Positions 36,410 through 45,592 are shown, counted from the first letter of the stretch. The stretch is 64,000 nucleotides of DNA from Bacteroidia bacterium (GCA_016787785.1 JAEUTO010000006.1:62001-126000), one strand, 5' to 3'. Program-made: numbers and translations. Notes: generated by a model from the letters alone, not told the origin.

Positions 36410-37729
36410 ATGAAAAAATTTTTCGCATCAAACGCTTTTCGTTTTATTTGGTCGGCCGGTTTAGCAGTTATCATTTATATGATAACCCCTCCTTGTTTTA
36501 GTAAAACAACCCTGGCTATTTTAATTGCTATTGAAATGATCTTAATTAATGGGGCAGGTTATATTGCCAGAATACCGATGATAACCCATGTAGCAAGGTT
36601 TTTGGTTGGTGGTTTGTTTATTTTTTCAGGGTTTATTAAAGCGAACGATCCGTTGGGGTTTTCATACAAACTAAAAGAATATTTTGAGGTATTTCAAAAC
36701 GATACCGGTATGGCCTTTTTTGAATGGTTTGCGCACATTGCATTACCATTGGCAATTATTATTTGCGCCAGCGAAATTATTTTAGGTGTGATGTTATTAA
36801 TTGGTTACCGCACTAAATTAACGCTGTGGTTGTTGTTTGCGCAGATCGCTTTCTTTACATTTTTAACTTTTTATTCTGCCTGTTTCAACAAAGTAACGCA
36901 CTGCGGCTGTTTTGGCGACTTCTTAAAATTAAAACCGTGGGAAAGTTTTTGGAAAGACATTGCACTAATGATCCTTATTACCATTTTATTTGCCGGAAAA
37001 GATAATATACAGGAATTATTTGCGCCTATGATCATCAGTACCTTGTTTTTGATGGGTGTTGTTTTCTCAATAGGTTTTCCAATTTATGCTTACAGAAATT
37101 TGCCGCCCTTAGATTTTAGAGCTTATGCACCAGGAGAAAGTATTAAAGATAATATGAAATTGTTGCCAACCTATAAACCGGCAGAATATGAAACAGGTTT
37201 TATTTATGAGAATTTAAAGACGGGCAAAAAAGAACATTTTAATTTAAAGAATTATCCATGGCAGGATACACTTAACTGGAAATGGGCCGCAACTGATAAT
37301 GTATTGATAAAAGATGCAGTGGACGCACCAAGAATTACAGACTTTACTGTAAATAATTTAGATGGTGGTGCAATTACCGATTCGGTTTTAAACGATAAGA
37401 ATTATAGTTTCTGGTTAATTATGTATGATCTTAAAGAAACAGAAGACGATCCTTCGCTTATTGCCAAGATAAACGATTTTTATAAACTGGCTACACTTGA
37501 GAAATATAAATTTATGGCGTTTACCGCAAGCGGTCCTTCAGACATAGATGAATACAAACATAAACACAATGCGCTGTTTGATTTTGCTTTAGTAGATGGT
37601 ATTGTTCTTAAAACAATGATACGAAGTAACCCGGGCTTAATGCTGGTAAAAGATGGAAAAGTAATAGCCAACTGGCACCACAATAACTTCCCTGGTTTTG
37701 GCGATGTGAAACAAAAACATATGAAATAA
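36410..37729 (+). CDS. BT_3928-like DoxX membrane protein
   Basis: A 439-residue protein. The N-terminal half has a DoxX-like four-helix membrane part: ARFLVGGLFIFSGFIKANDPLG, then SEIILGVMLLIGYRTKLT and FYSACFNKVTHCGCFGDFLKL with a conserved cysteine cluster. Further helices at ~220-235 lead to a periplasmic domain of ~210 residues containing DxDxxNSFxLI-like thioredoxin-type strands, but no CxxC. Linked genes folP and DUF1599 agree with the known Bacteroides order, where tpiA often follows; it does not here. The protein may belong to the MauE/DoxX redox membrane group; function is inferred only. Confidence 0.75.
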   Translation: MKKFFASNAFRFIWSAGLAVIIYMITPPCFSKTTLAILIAIEMILINGAGYIARIPMITHVARFLVGGLFIFSGFIKANDPLGFSYKLKEYFEVFQNDTGMAFFEWFAHIALPLAIIICASEIILGVMLLIGYRTKLTLWLLFAQIAFFTFLTFYSACFNKVTHCGCFGDFLKLKPWESFWKDIALMILITILFAGKDNIQELFAPMIISTLFLMGVVFSIGFPIYAYRNLPPLDFRAYAPGESIKDNMKLLPTYKPAEYETGFIYENLKTGKKEHFNLKNYPWQDTLNWKWAATDNVLIKDAVDAPRITDFTVNNLDGGAITDSVLNDKNYSFWLIMYDLKETEDDPSLIAKINDFYKLATLEKYKFMAFTASGPSDIDEYKHKHNALFDFALVDGIVLKTMIRSNPGLMLVKDGKVIANWHHNNFPGFGDVKQKHMK

Positions 37730-37747
37730 AATATTTTAAATTATTCT

Positions 37748-37786
37748 AAAACCCTTTCTGCAAAACAAAAACAGGAAGGGTTTTTT
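37748..37786 (+). terminator. Rho-independent terminator after the DoxX gene
   Basis: AAACCCTTTCTG pairs with CAGGAAGGGTTT across an A-rich loop, followed by six T. It ends 10 bases before the next start codon. Confidence 0.8.
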
Positions 37787-37795
37787 ATTAAAGAA

Positions 37796-38275
37796 ATGAA
37801 ACCAGCAGGTTTAAGTGATATAAAAAAAGAATTAGAATTTCTTGAACCAAAGAAGTTGCTGGAACTTTGCATTGCATTAGCAAAATATAAGAAAGATAAC
37901 AAAGAGTACTTGGGTTTTTTGCTATTCGAAGAACACAACAAAACGCAATTCGTAAAAGAGGTTAAGCTGGAGATAGACGAACATTTTGAGGTATTAAAAA
38001 CGCAGGCCAATTTATATTATGTAAAAAAAAGCCTGCGAAAACTGTTGCGTATAATTACCAAGTATACCAAGTATGTTGATGACAAAGGACTTTCTGCAGA
38101 AATGTATATTTATTTTTGCGCCAAATTAAAACACTCGGGTATTCCTTATCACAAAAGCCAGATGCTGGTAAATTTAATGGAGCAGCAATTAAAAAAGATC
38201 AATACGTTAATTACCACTTTGCATCCCGATCTTCAAAACGATTATTTAAACGACCTCGAGAAAATAATTAACTAA
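37796..38275 (+). CDS. DUF6155-like all-alpha protein
   Basis: A 159-residue soluble helical protein with a basic central part (KKSLRKLLRIITKYTKY). It resembles Bacteroidota proteins labelled DUF6155, but I am only fairly sure of that. No catalytic motif or membrane segment is seen. It starts 10 bases after a terminator and ends with a TAATG overlap with the DUF3820 gene, so the two are translated together. Function unknown. Confidence 0.6.
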   Translation: MKPAGLSDIKKELEFLEPKKLLELCIALAKYKKDNKEYLGFLLFEEHNKTQFVKEVKLEIDEHFEVLKTQANLYYVKKSLRKLLRIITKYTKYVDDKGLSAEMYIYFCAKLKHSGIPYHKSQMLVNLMEQQLKKINTLITTLHPDLQNDYLNDLEKIIN

Positions 38276-38505
38276 TGTCTGGCCAGCCCGATCCGCAATT
38301 ATTATTAGAACTGGTTAAAATGCCAATGCCTTACGGGCGTTATAAAGGTGTAATACTTTATGAATTACCGGTTTCTTATTTGGAATGGTTTAACCGTAAG
38401 GGTTTTCCTGCAGGCAAATTAGGTGTGCTTTTAAATACGTTATACGAAATAAAACTAAACGGCTTAGAGTTTTTGTTGGAGCGTATAAAAAAGGAAGCCA
38501 TATAA
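38275..38505 (+). CDS. DUF3820 small protein
   Basis: A 76-residue protein with the DUF3820 signature MPYGRYKGVILYELPVSYLEW and a helical end (GLEFLLERIKKE). The MPFGKYKG-type motif is also found at the end of some exonucleases, which hints at a nucleic-acid link, but no activity is known. The ATG overlaps the stop of the previous gene by one base. Confidence 0.78.
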   Translation: MSGQPDPQLLLELVKMPMPYGRYKGVILYELPVSYLEWFNRKGFPAGKLGVLLNTLYEIKLNGLEFLLERIKKEAI

Positions 38506-38551
38506 ATTATTGATTAATATTTGTATTTTTAACTGTAATTAAAACAAACAC

Positions 38552-39004
38552 ATGAAGCATATTTTATTTCTTTTTTTAGGCCTGTTTAGCTTAAGTCAAT
38601 TAACCGCACAAACAAAGCCGGTTTACGATTCTGTTTTGGCAAAAAAACTTGGTGCCGATGAATACGGTATGAAAAGCTATATCATGGTATTATTAAAGTC
38701 GGGCACTTATAAAGCAAAAGACAAAAAAGAATCTGATTCTCTCTTCAGGGGACATATGGATAACATTATTAGTCTTGCTAATGCCGGAAAGTTGGCTCTT
38801 GCCGGACCTTTTGGGAAGAACGATCTTTACAGAGGCATATTTATTTTTAATGTAAAAACTGTTGATGAAGCTAAACTTTTATGTGAGAAAGATCCTGCCA
38901 TTAAAATTAATCTATTTGCTGTTGATTATCTTCCTTGGTATGGTTCTGCTGCGGTAATGCAAATTAACGACATCCATAAGACCATCGAAAAGAAATCACA
39001 TTAG
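38552..39004 (+). CDS. Secreted YCII-domain protein
   Basis: A 150-residue protein with a signal peptide (KHILFLFLGLFSLSQLTAQ) followed by a YCII-like alpha/beta domain: YIMVLLKSG, FRGHMDNIISLANAGKLALAGPFG and AVDYLPWYG. In YCII proteins a His/Asp pair is proposed to be catalytic; here the His is in RGHMDN. Substrate unknown. An exported YCII protein is less common than cytoplasmic ones. Confidence 0.75.
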   Translation: MKHILFLFLGLFSLSQLTAQTKPVYDSVLAKKLGADEYGMKSYIMVLLKSGTYKAKDKKESDSLFRGHMDNIISLANAGKLALAGPFGKNDLYRGIFIFNVKTVDEAKLLCEKDPAIKINLFAVDYLPWYGSAAVMQINDIHKTIEKKSH

Positions 39005-39015
39005 TTATCAGATAA

Positions 39016-41220
39016 ATGAGAGTCTTTCTAATACTTCTTCTTTTCTTTTTTTTAATAAAAATGCCCGCGCAGGATGTGCAGGTGGAACCTTTGTACAAGG
39101 CATTAAAACTGGCAAAACACGATACAGTTAAACTGGGTCTGCGTTGTAGAATTGGTATTTTAGAATCGATAGTAAGAGCATCTTATTGGGATAGTATTTT
39201 AAAAGACGCAAGAAAAGGCGGGTATAAATATTACGAAGGGCTTGCTTTGAACGGACTTGGCACTATGTATGATGAGATCGATGGTGTTGATACAACCAGA
39301 TCGTTCGATGCCTTTAATAAGGCTTTGAAAATTTTTGAAGAGATTGGTAACAAAAAAGAAGTTGCTCACAGTTTTCATATAATGGGTTTTATTTATTACG
39401 ACCATGGTGATATTCAAAGATCATTAGTGTATTATAAAAAAAGCTTAAAGATCAGACAGGAAATAAATTTTAAAGAAGGCATTGGCGAATCATTAAATAA
39501 TATTGGTTATATCTATCAAAGCCTTGGAGATATAAGTGAGGCTTTGGATTATTATCACAAAGCAATAAAAATATTTGAAGAGATCAGCGATAAACAGAAC
39601 ACAGCCTATCTCTTAAATAACATCGCTTTTTTATACCAGGGGCAAGGCGATACTGCAAAAGCTTTAAGTAATTATTTAAAATGTTTAAATGTTTTAGAAA
39701 AGATAAACGATCAGAAAGCCATTGCAGGAACCTATAATAATATGGCGCTTATTTATCAAAACCAGGGAGATCAAAATAAAGCGATTAACTATGCAAGAAA
39801 AGGTCTTGCTATACGACTTAAGCTCGCAGATAAAAAAGGTATTCCGGCATCACTTACGGCCATTGGCGCTATTTATGAAATAATTGATGATAAGAGTTCA
39901 GGAACTTACGATAGCTCACTTACATATTATTCAAGAGCGCTTGAACTGCGTATGACTCAAAACGAAAAAAACGGTGTGGCAAGATCTTATAATAATTTAG
40001 GTTCAGTATATTTTAAAAGGAAGGAATATTCAAAAGCTTTAGAGTACGCAGAAAGTGCACTTCTTATGTCTAAAGAGCTTGGCTTTCCGGGTTTAATAAG
40101 CAGTGCCGCAAAATTATTGCATAAGATCTACAAACAACAAAATAAACCCGCCAAAGCGTTAGAGATGCATGAACTGTTCGTGCACATGAGAGATAGCGTT
40201 AATAGCGAAGAAACGCGTAAGTCGAGCACAAAAAAACAATTTCAATACGAGTACGACAGAAAGGTAACTGCTGATAGCGTAAGAATAAGTGAAGAAAAAA
40301 AATTAGTAGCTGTAAAATTAAAGCAGGAAAAGACACAGCGTTATGCTTTGTATGGCGGCTTATTATTGGTATTGATATTCGCTGGATTTATGTTCAATCG
40401 TTTTAAGGTCACACAAAAACAAAAAATAGTTATTGAACAGCAAAAAAATATTGTGGAAGAAAAACAAAAAGAGATCGTTGATTCTATTACATATGCCAAG
40501 CGTTTGCAAGAAGCAATTTTACCTGCTGAGATATTTTGGAGTCAGAATTTTAATAATGGATTCTTTTATTATCAACCAAAGGATATTGTTGCAGGCGATT
40601 TTTATTGGCTGGAAAAAATTGGCGACACGGTAATGTTTGCTGTGGCAGATTGCACCGGACATGGTGTTCCGGGCGCATTGGTTTCAGTTGTTTGTAGTAA
40701 CGCTTTAAACAGAACAGTATTGGAGTTTGGCATAAGTGATCCCGGAAAAATTTTAGACAAAACCCGCGAACTGGTTATTTCCACTTTCGAAAAAAGTGGC
40801 GAGGAGGTAAAAGACGGAATGGATATTAGTCTCTGCTGTTTAAATACTAAAACAAAAGAATTACAATGGGCCGGAGCTAATAATCCCATTTGGTATGTTT
40901 CTTCCGATAATACAATTATACATGAGATAAAGGGAGATAAACAGCCCATTGGAAAATATGCTAACGAAAAGCCTTTTAGTACGCACAAGATCCAATTAAA
41001 TAAAGGTGATACCATTTACCTTTTTACCGATGGTTTAGCCGATCAGTTTGGCGGACCAAAAGGTAAAAAATTCAAATATAAAATGCTTAAGGATATTCTC
41101 CTGGCAAACATTTCAAAGTCTATGGACGAACAAAAAGAAGTACTTGAAAAAGCTTTTAATGCCTGGAAAGGCCCATTGGAGCAGGTGGACGATGTTTGTG
41201 TTATAGGGGTAAGACTATAA
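39016..41220 (+). CDS. TPR-repeat serine phosphatase with SpoIIE/PP2C domain
   Basis: A 734-residue signalling protein. A signal sequence (residues 1-18) is followed by seven or eight tetratricopeptide repeats (~40-400, e.g. AHSFHIMGFIYYDHGDIQRSL), a membrane helix at ~443-461, a coiled coil (EEKQKEIVDSITYAKRLQEAI) and a C-terminal PP2C-type SpoIIE domain with AGDFYW, DCTGHGVPGALVS and DGLADQFGG, the metal-binding aspartates. The periplasmic TPR part would sense a signal and the cytoplasmic phosphatase would act on an anti-sigma-factor antagonist-like protein; no such partner is adjacent. The last eight codons (VCVIGVRL) and stop are part of a 67-base tandem repeat. Confidence 0.88.
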   Translation: MRVFLILLLFFFLIKMPAQDVQVEPLYKALKLAKHDTVKLGLRCRIGILESIVRASYWDSILKDARKGGYKYYEGLALNGLGTMYDEIDGVDTTRSFDAFNKALKIFEEIGNKKEVAHSFHIMGFIYYDHGDIQRSLVYYKKSLKIRQEINFKEGIGESLNNIGYIYQSLGDISEALDYYHKAIKIFEEISDKQNTAYLLNNIAFLYQGQGDTAKALSNYLKCLNVLEKINDQKAIAGTYNNMALIYQNQGDQNKAINYARKGLAIRLKLADKKGIPASLTAIGAIYEIIDDKSSGTYDSSLTYYSRALELRMTQNEKNGVARSYNNLGSVYFKRKEYSKALEYAESALLMSKELGFPGLISSAAKLLHKIYKQQNKPAKALEMHELFVHMRDSVNSEETRKSSTKKQFQYEYDRKVTADSVRISEEKKLVAVKLKQEKTQRYALYGGLLLVLIFAGFMFNRFKVTQKQKIVIEQQKNIVEEKQKEIVDSITYAKRLQEAILPAEIFWSQNFNNGFFYYQPKDIVAGDFYWLEKIGDTVMFAVADCTGHGVPGALVSVVCSNALNRTVLEFGISDPGKILDKTRELVISTFEKSGEEVKDGMDISLCCLNTKTKELQWAGANNPIWYVSSDNTIIHEIKGDKQPIGKYANEKPFSTHKIQLNKGDTIYLFTDGLADQFGGPKGKKFKYKMLKDILLANISKSMDEQKEVLEKAFNAWKGPLEQVDDVCVIGVRL

Positions 41221-41354
41221 CACAAACGAGTCAGTTTATCCTGAGCGCAGTCGAAGGAATGTTTGTGTTATAGGGGTAAGACTATAACACAAACGAGTCA
41301 GTTTATCCTGAGCGCAGTCGAAGGATTGTTTGCGTTATAGGTGTTCGTTTATAA
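41193..41354 (+). repeat. 67-base tandem repeat at the 3' end of the SpoIIE gene
   Basis: Two near-identical 67-base units (41193-41259 and 41260-41326) and a partial third (41327-41354). Each begins with the codons for VCVIGVRL and a stop, followed by a REP-like 20-mer (TCCTGAGCGCAGTCGAAGGA). The third has five synonymous changes in the coding part (for example CGT for AGA), so it is an older or foreign copy. The remainder of the gap, to 41602, is AT-rich, with two TTTGCAAAAAATG copies at 41400 and 41429 and no gene. Confidence 0.9.
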
Positions 41355-41602
41355 ACGCCCAAGATTTTTTTGGCAAGAATTACTTATTTCTGCCCGTATA
41401 TTTTGCAAAAAATGAGCCCTGAAAAGTAAAATTTGCAAAAAATGCAAAAAAGCATGGGTTGATTTTGATGAAAATATCCTTTTTTTCAAAATTCAAAAAG
41501 CTTTCAAAAACCCTTTTATTTTTCCGTAAGTTTTCGATTGCTGTTAAGCCGACTTTTGTTTTATAAATTATTTAATAACTAGAAAAATAAAATTAAAACA
41601 AA

Positions 41603-42778
41603 ATGAAAACACAACTACTGGTATTAGCTTTTATGATCGCTGGTTTATTTATAAAAGCACAAACATGGATCTCTTATGATCAAACAAATGGATTAGCAGA
41701 TAATAACGTGCAGGCCATTGCAATAGACGCTTTTGGTAATAAATGGTTTGGCACATATGGCGGTGGTATTTCTAAATTTGATGGCGCTAACTGGACAAGC
41801 TATACTGTTAATGATGGCTTAGTAAATGATTATGTAAGAGCAATAAAAATTGATGCTTTAGGAAATATTTGGATAGGAACCGATGGCGGCGTTTCAAAAT
41901 TTAATGGTAGTACCTGGACAAATTACACAACCTTTGAAGGTTTGTCTAATAATCTTGTATATGCAATTGAGATAGATGCCACCGGAAATAAATGGTTTGC
42001 AACCAACATGGGTGTTTCAAAATTTAACGATGTTAGCTGGACAATTTATACAACAGCAAACGGTTTGGCAAACAATATTGTACCCGCCATGGCAATAGAC
42101 CAGACAAACAATTTGTGGTTTGGAACCTGGGGAGGTGGCGTATCAAAATTTGATGGAACTAATTGGTTAACCTATTCGCAGGCAAATTATGTGAACGTTG
42201 TAAAGCCAGATGCGAGTGGAAACATATGGTTTGGCACATCAACCGGTTTAAAGAAGTTTGACGGAACGGCTTGGACAAACTATACTACTACAAATGGATT
42301 ACCGGCAAACAACGTGCATGCCATTGCATTCGATCAATCAAACAATAAATGGTTTGGTACAAATGCAGCCGGTATCTCAAAATATAATGGTAGTGCTTTC
42401 ACAAATTACAATACAAGCAACGGTTTAATTGGCGATCTAGTGAATACTTCTATTATTGACAATGCCGGAAATTTATGGGTAGGCACTATGGATGGTGTTT
42501 CGCTTTACACAGCCGCCATTAGCGGTATAGTTGAAAATAAAATTGCAACAAGTTTTTCTTTATTTCCAAACCCTGCAACCGATGTAATTAAAGTAAATTT
42601 AAAGGATGAGCTGATTGGTTCATACTATGCCGTAACTGATAATACAGGTAGAGTAGTTAAAACCGGTGAGATAAATTATACAACTATGCAAATAGAAATA
42701 TTAGATCTGTCTCCGGGAATTTATGTTTTTGCTATTAATGGAATGAGTGATCAAAAATGTAAAGTGATCAAACAATAA
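41603..42778 (+). CDS. Secreted beta-propeller protein with T9SS type A sorting domain
   Basis: A 391-residue exported protein. After a signal peptide (residues 1-19) come about seven propeller blades of ~40 residues with the pattern NxWFGTxxGGISKFDGxxWTxYT, the two-component-regulator propeller (Reg_prop) type, but without any kinase domain. The C-terminal ~75 residues are a T9SS type A sorting domain: SLFPNPATDVIKVN, and LSPGIYVFAING. It is a stand-alone surface or secreted binding protein. Flanking intergenic sequences share a 15-base word (GATTGCTGTTAARCC at 41536 and 42958), whose meaning is unclear. Confidence 0.88.
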   Translation: MKTQLLVLAFMIAGLFIKAQTWISYDQTNGLADNNVQAIAIDAFGNKWFGTYGGGISKFDGANWTSYTVNDGLVNDYVRAIKIDALGNIWIGTDGGVSKFNGSTWTNYTTFEGLSNNLVYAIEIDATGNKWFATNMGVSKFNDVSWTIYTTANGLANNIVPAMAIDQTNNLWFGTWGGGVSKFDGTNWLTYSQANYVNVVKPDASGNIWFGTSTGLKKFDGTAWTNYTTTNGLPANNVHAIAFDQSNNKWFGTNAAGISKYNGSAFTNYNTSNGLIGDLVNTSIIDNAGNLWVGTMDGVSLYTAAISGIVENKIATSFSLFPNPATDVIKVNLKDELIGSYYAVTDNTGRVVKTGEINYTTMQIEILDLSPGIYVFAINGMSDQKCKVIKQ

Positions 42779-42784
42779 ATTAAT

Positions 42785-42900
42785 ACAGCTTATCCATTCA
42801 ATAATTTGGATTCGATTTATTTTCTGTGATCTTAAAAGTTGTATTTACAATTATTTTCAAGCCGGCCTTTTTGTAAAAAAAAGAGCCGGTTTATTTCTAA
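42785..42900 (-). pseudogene. Decayed 3' fragment of a GNAT acetyltransferase gene
   Basis: Read on the minus strand, it encodes KPALFFYKKAGLKIIVNTTF and then KITENKSNPNY, followed by a stop codon where the intact gene at 48518-49033 has Trp, and MDKLY. The intact protein reads KPALSFYQKAGMEIIANTSF and KITEDHSNPNYWMYKVY. Nucleotide identity is roughly 80% by eye with no insertions in this stretch. The rest of the gene is gone, so this is a relic of a related copy. Confidence 0.85.
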
Positions 42901-43006
42901 TTTTTCTAAAATCTTGTAACTGGTTTAGTTGTAGAAAAAATGCAGTTGATCGTTTCAGATTGCTGTTAAACCTGATTACAATCATAAGTTTCATTGACAA
43001 AAGTCA

Positions 43007-43037
43007 TTTGAGTAGCGCCTGGCTTAATATAGTTTTA
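43007..43037 (+). promoter_or_regulatory. Putative promoter of the paa operon
   Basis: TTTG (43007-43010), 19 bases and TAGTTTTA (43030-43037) match the TTTG/TAnnTTTG consensus except for the last base. The ATG of paaA is 14 bases downstream, so the leader is very short. Confidence 0.45.
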
Positions 43038-43051
43038 CTAAAAATTTCATT

Positions 43052-43996
43052 ATGCACAACGAACATTCTGATGCACATTTTCAATCGAGGATTGACAGTG
43101 GAGAACATATTGAAGCTAAAGATTATATGCCGGAAGGCTATCGTAAACATTTGATCCGCCAAATGTCTCAGCATGCACATTCAGAAGTTATTGGTATGCA
43201 GCCCGAGGGTAACTGGATAACCAGGGCACCCAGTTTAAGAGCAAAACAAATTTTGTTGGCTAAAATTCAGGATGAGGGCGGTCATGGTTTGTATCTTTAT
43301 AGTGCAGTTGAAACTTTAGGCGTTTCGCGAGCCGAGTTAATCGAACAATTGCAATCCGGTAAAGCAAAGTATTCAAGTATATTTAATTACCCCGCTTTAA
43401 ATTGGGCCGATATTGGTGCAATAGGATGGTTAGTAGATGGTGCAGCAATAGTTAATCAGGTTTCATTGCAGAGAACGTCTTATGGTCCATACAGCAGAGC
43501 TATGGTTCGCATTTGTAAAGAAGAAAGTTTTCACCAGCGTCAAGGGTATGAAATTATGACAACGATGATGCGTGGTACGAAAGATCAAAAGGCGATGGCT
43601 CAGGATGCAATGAACAGGTGGTGGTGGCCTGCACTAATGATGTTTGGGCCGCACGATTCTGATTCGCCGAGAAGCAGCGATGCCGTAAAGTGGAAGATTA
43701 AACGCGAAACCAATGATGAATTACGTCAAAAATTTATTGATAAAACAATTCCGCAGGCGGAGTTAATTGGTTTAACTATTCCTGATAAAAATTTTAAACT
43801 TGACGAAAAAACTGGCCATTACACCTTAAGTCCTATCAATTGGGATGAGTTTCACAGAGTAATTGCAGGCCATGGTCCATGCAATAAACAACGTTTAGAG
43901 CATCATATTAAATACCACGAACAAGGCGCATGGGTAAGAGAAGCTGCAGAGGCATATAAGATCAAGCATTCAAAAAAAGAGTTACAAACCGTTTAA
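43052..43996 (+). CDS. paaA: 1,2-phenylacetyl-CoA epoxidase subunit PaaA
   Basis: Catalytic subunit of the di-iron monooxygenase that epoxidises the ring of phenylacetyl-CoA, the first ring step in aerobic phenylacetate breakdown. It has 314 residues with ferritin-like helices; the iron-binding motifs are visible in [16 protein letters not shown] and [13 protein letters not shown]. It needs PaaC as structural partner, PaaB, and the reductase PaaE. The genes that follow are paaB, paaC and paaD in close order. A strong promoter-like sequence is just upstream. Confidence 0.95.
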   Translation: MHNEHSDAHFQSRIDSGEHIEAKDYMPEGYRKHLIRQMSQHAHSEVIGMQPEGNWITRAPSLRAKQILLAKIQDEGGHGLYLYSAVETLGVSRAELIEQLQSGKAKYSSIFNYPALNWADIGAIGWLVDGAAIVNQVSLQRTSYGPYSRAMVRICKEESFHQRQGYEIMTTMMRGTKDQKAMAQDAMNRWWWPALMMFGPHDSDSPRSSDAVKWKIKRETNDELRQKFIDKTIPQAELIGLTIPDKNFKLDEKTGHYTLSPINWDEFHRVIAGHGPCNKQRLEHHIKYHEQGAWVREAAEAYKIKHSKKELQTV

Positions 43997-44005
43997 GAAG
44001 ATAAT

Positions 44006-44296
44006 ATGGCAACAGATACGCAATTAGATCTATGGGAGGTATTTATTCAAAGTAAATCGGGCCAACCTTATATTCATTCGGGTAGCGTTCATGCTTCGGA
44101 TGTAAAAATGGCAATGCAAAACGCAAGGGATATTTATACACGTAGAGGTGAGGGAACGAGTATATGGGTAGTTCCTTCCATATATATTTCGGCTTCTGAT
44201 CCTGATGATAGTGATATGTTATTTGATCCTTCGAAAGATAAAATTTATCGTCATCCAACTTTTTATGTGATGCCGGAAGGTGCTAAAAATATTTAA
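44006..44296 (+). CDS. paaB: 1,2-phenylacetyl-CoA epoxidase subunit PaaB
   Basis: A 96-residue protein of the epoxidase complex, likely bridging PaaAC units. It shows the family pattern LWEVFIQSKSGQPYIHSGSVHA at the start and ARDIYTRRGEGTSIWVVPS in the middle. It lies 9 bases after paaA and 11 bases before paaC. Confidence 0.93.
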   Translation: MATDTQLDLWEVFIQSKSGQPYIHSGSVHASDVKMAMQNARDIYTRRGEGTSIWVVPSIYISASDPDDSDMLFDPSKDKIYRHPTFYVMPEGAKNI

Positions 44297-44307
44297 TTGC
44301 AATTAGT

Positions 44308-45066
44308 ATGACAACAAAAGAGGCAACTTACAACTATGTTATTCGTCTTGGCGATAACGCTCTTATACTCGGCCATCGTTTATCTGAACTTTGCAGCCGT
44401 GGCCCAATTTTAGAAGAGGATCTGGCATTAACTAATATAGCATTAGATATGATTGGCAGAGCTCAGGCTTTGCTAAAGTATGCGGCCGAACTGGAAGGTA
44501 AAGCAAATACTGAAGATGATATAGCCTATCGTCGTGCAGAAATTAATTATCATAACTATTTGATAACAGAGCAGCCAAATGGCGATTTTGCAAATGTAAT
44601 TGCGCGTCAATTATTTATTTCGGTTTATGAATATTTGTTTTTTTCTGAATTAGAAAATAGTAAAGACGAAACGTTATCGGCTATCGCAAAAAAAGCCATC
44701 AAAGAAGTGAAGTATCATAAGCAACATGCCATCGATTGGACTTTACGCCTGGGAGATGGCACAGCAGAAAGTCATAAGCGTTTGCAAAAAGCATTGAACG
44801 ATCTGTGGATGTACACTGGCGAATTATTCGAGATGGATAATATAGATACATATTTATTGCATCAGCACATAGCAGTTGACGCAATGGCACTTAAAACTAA
44901 ATGGCAAAGTGAAATTGACAGGATCTTAACCGAAGCTACATTATCCGTGCCAGAAGATACCTATATGCAAACCGGAAGTAAGAAAGGAATTCATACTGAA
45001 AATCTGGGCCACATTTTATCCGAAATGCAATATTTGCAAAGAGCTTATCCGGATGCAAAATGGTAA
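44308..45066 (+). CDS. paaC: 1,2-phenylacetyl-CoA epoxidase subunit PaaC
   Basis: A 252-residue ferritin-like protein lacking the full set of iron ligands; it stabilises PaaA and forms the PaaAC heterodimer. Landmarks are LGDNALILGHRLSELCSRGP, LTNIALDMIGRAQALLKYA and KEVKYHKQHAIDWTLRLGDG, all typical of PaaC. The gene overlaps paaD by 7 bases, which points to coupled translation. Confidence 0.94.
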   Translation: MTTKEATYNYVIRLGDNALILGHRLSELCSRGPILEEDLALTNIALDMIGRAQALLKYAAELEGKANTEDDIAYRRAEINYHNYLITEQPNGDFANVIARQLFISVYEYLFFSELENSKDETLSAIAKKAIKEVKYHKQHAIDWTLRLGDGTAESHKRLQKALNDLWMYTGELFEMDNIDTYLLHQHIAVDAMALKTKWQSEIDRILTEATLSVPEDTYMQTGSKKGIHTENLGHILSEMQYLQRAYPDAKW

Positions 45067-45551
45067 CATCTCATTTAAATACAAAAGATGTTTATGATCT
45101 TATTGCTGAAATTCCCGATCCGGAAATTCCAGTAATAACTATTAAAGACCTTGGTATTTTACGCAACGTTAGATTGGAAAATGATACGTATACAGTGACG
45201 ATCACACCAACGTATACGGCTTGTCCGGCAATGAAGATGATAGAAGATCAGATCAAAGAAATATTATTTGCAAAAGGTATTGATAAAATAAATGTCGAAT
45301 TAACTTATGAACCTGCATGGACAACCGATTGGTTGAGTGAAGACGCAAAAGCAAAATTAAAAAAGTACGGCATAGCGCCTCCAAACCACTCGGCATGTAA
45401 TAAATTATTTTCTGCCGAAGAAACGGTACTTTGTCCGCGTTGCAATTCAAGGCATACTGAATTAATTAGTCGGTTCGGTTCAACGGCTTGCAAAGCCCTG
45501 TATAAATGTAACAACTGCAAAGAAATATTTGACTTTTTTAAATGCCACTAA
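45060..45551 (+). CDS. paaD: PaaD, MIP18-type iron-sulfur assembly protein for the Paa epoxidase
   Basis: A 163-residue protein with a DUF59/MIP18 N-terminal domain (IPDPEIPVITIKDLGILR) and a C-terminal zinc-ribbon with CPRC and CNNC (residues ~129-155). It is needed for maturation of the PaaE Fe-S cluster or of the complex. Ends in ...FDFFKCH. Notably the paaE reductase gene does not follow; hmgA and hpd do, after a small YdcH-like gene. Confidence 0.93.
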   Translation: MVTSHLNTKDVYDLIAEIPDPEIPVITIKDLGILRNVRLENDTYTVTITPTYTACPAMKMIEDQIKEILFAKGIDKINVELTYEPAWTTDWLSEDAKAKLKKYGIAPPNHSACNKLFSAEETVLCPRCNSRHTELISRFGSTACKALYKCNNCKEIFDFFKCH

Positions 45552-45592
45552 AAAAACAATTTTTAAACCACAAAAAAAAAACATATACTATT

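Noticed and set aside
41193-41354. Repeat array as a possible CRISPR
   Set aside because: Units are 67 bases, directly adjacent without spacers, and include coding sequence; no cas genes are present.
41536-42972. 15-base word GATTGCTGTTAARCC on both sides of the T9SS propeller gene
   Set aside because: Too short, with one mismatch, and no inverted repeats, target duplication or integrase gene; chance occurrence in AT-rich DNA is plausible.
45542-45592. Upstream start of the YdcH-like gene overlapping paaD
   Set aside because: It adds a low-complexity Lys-rich stretch absent from the family; ATG 45593 gives the standard N-terminus.
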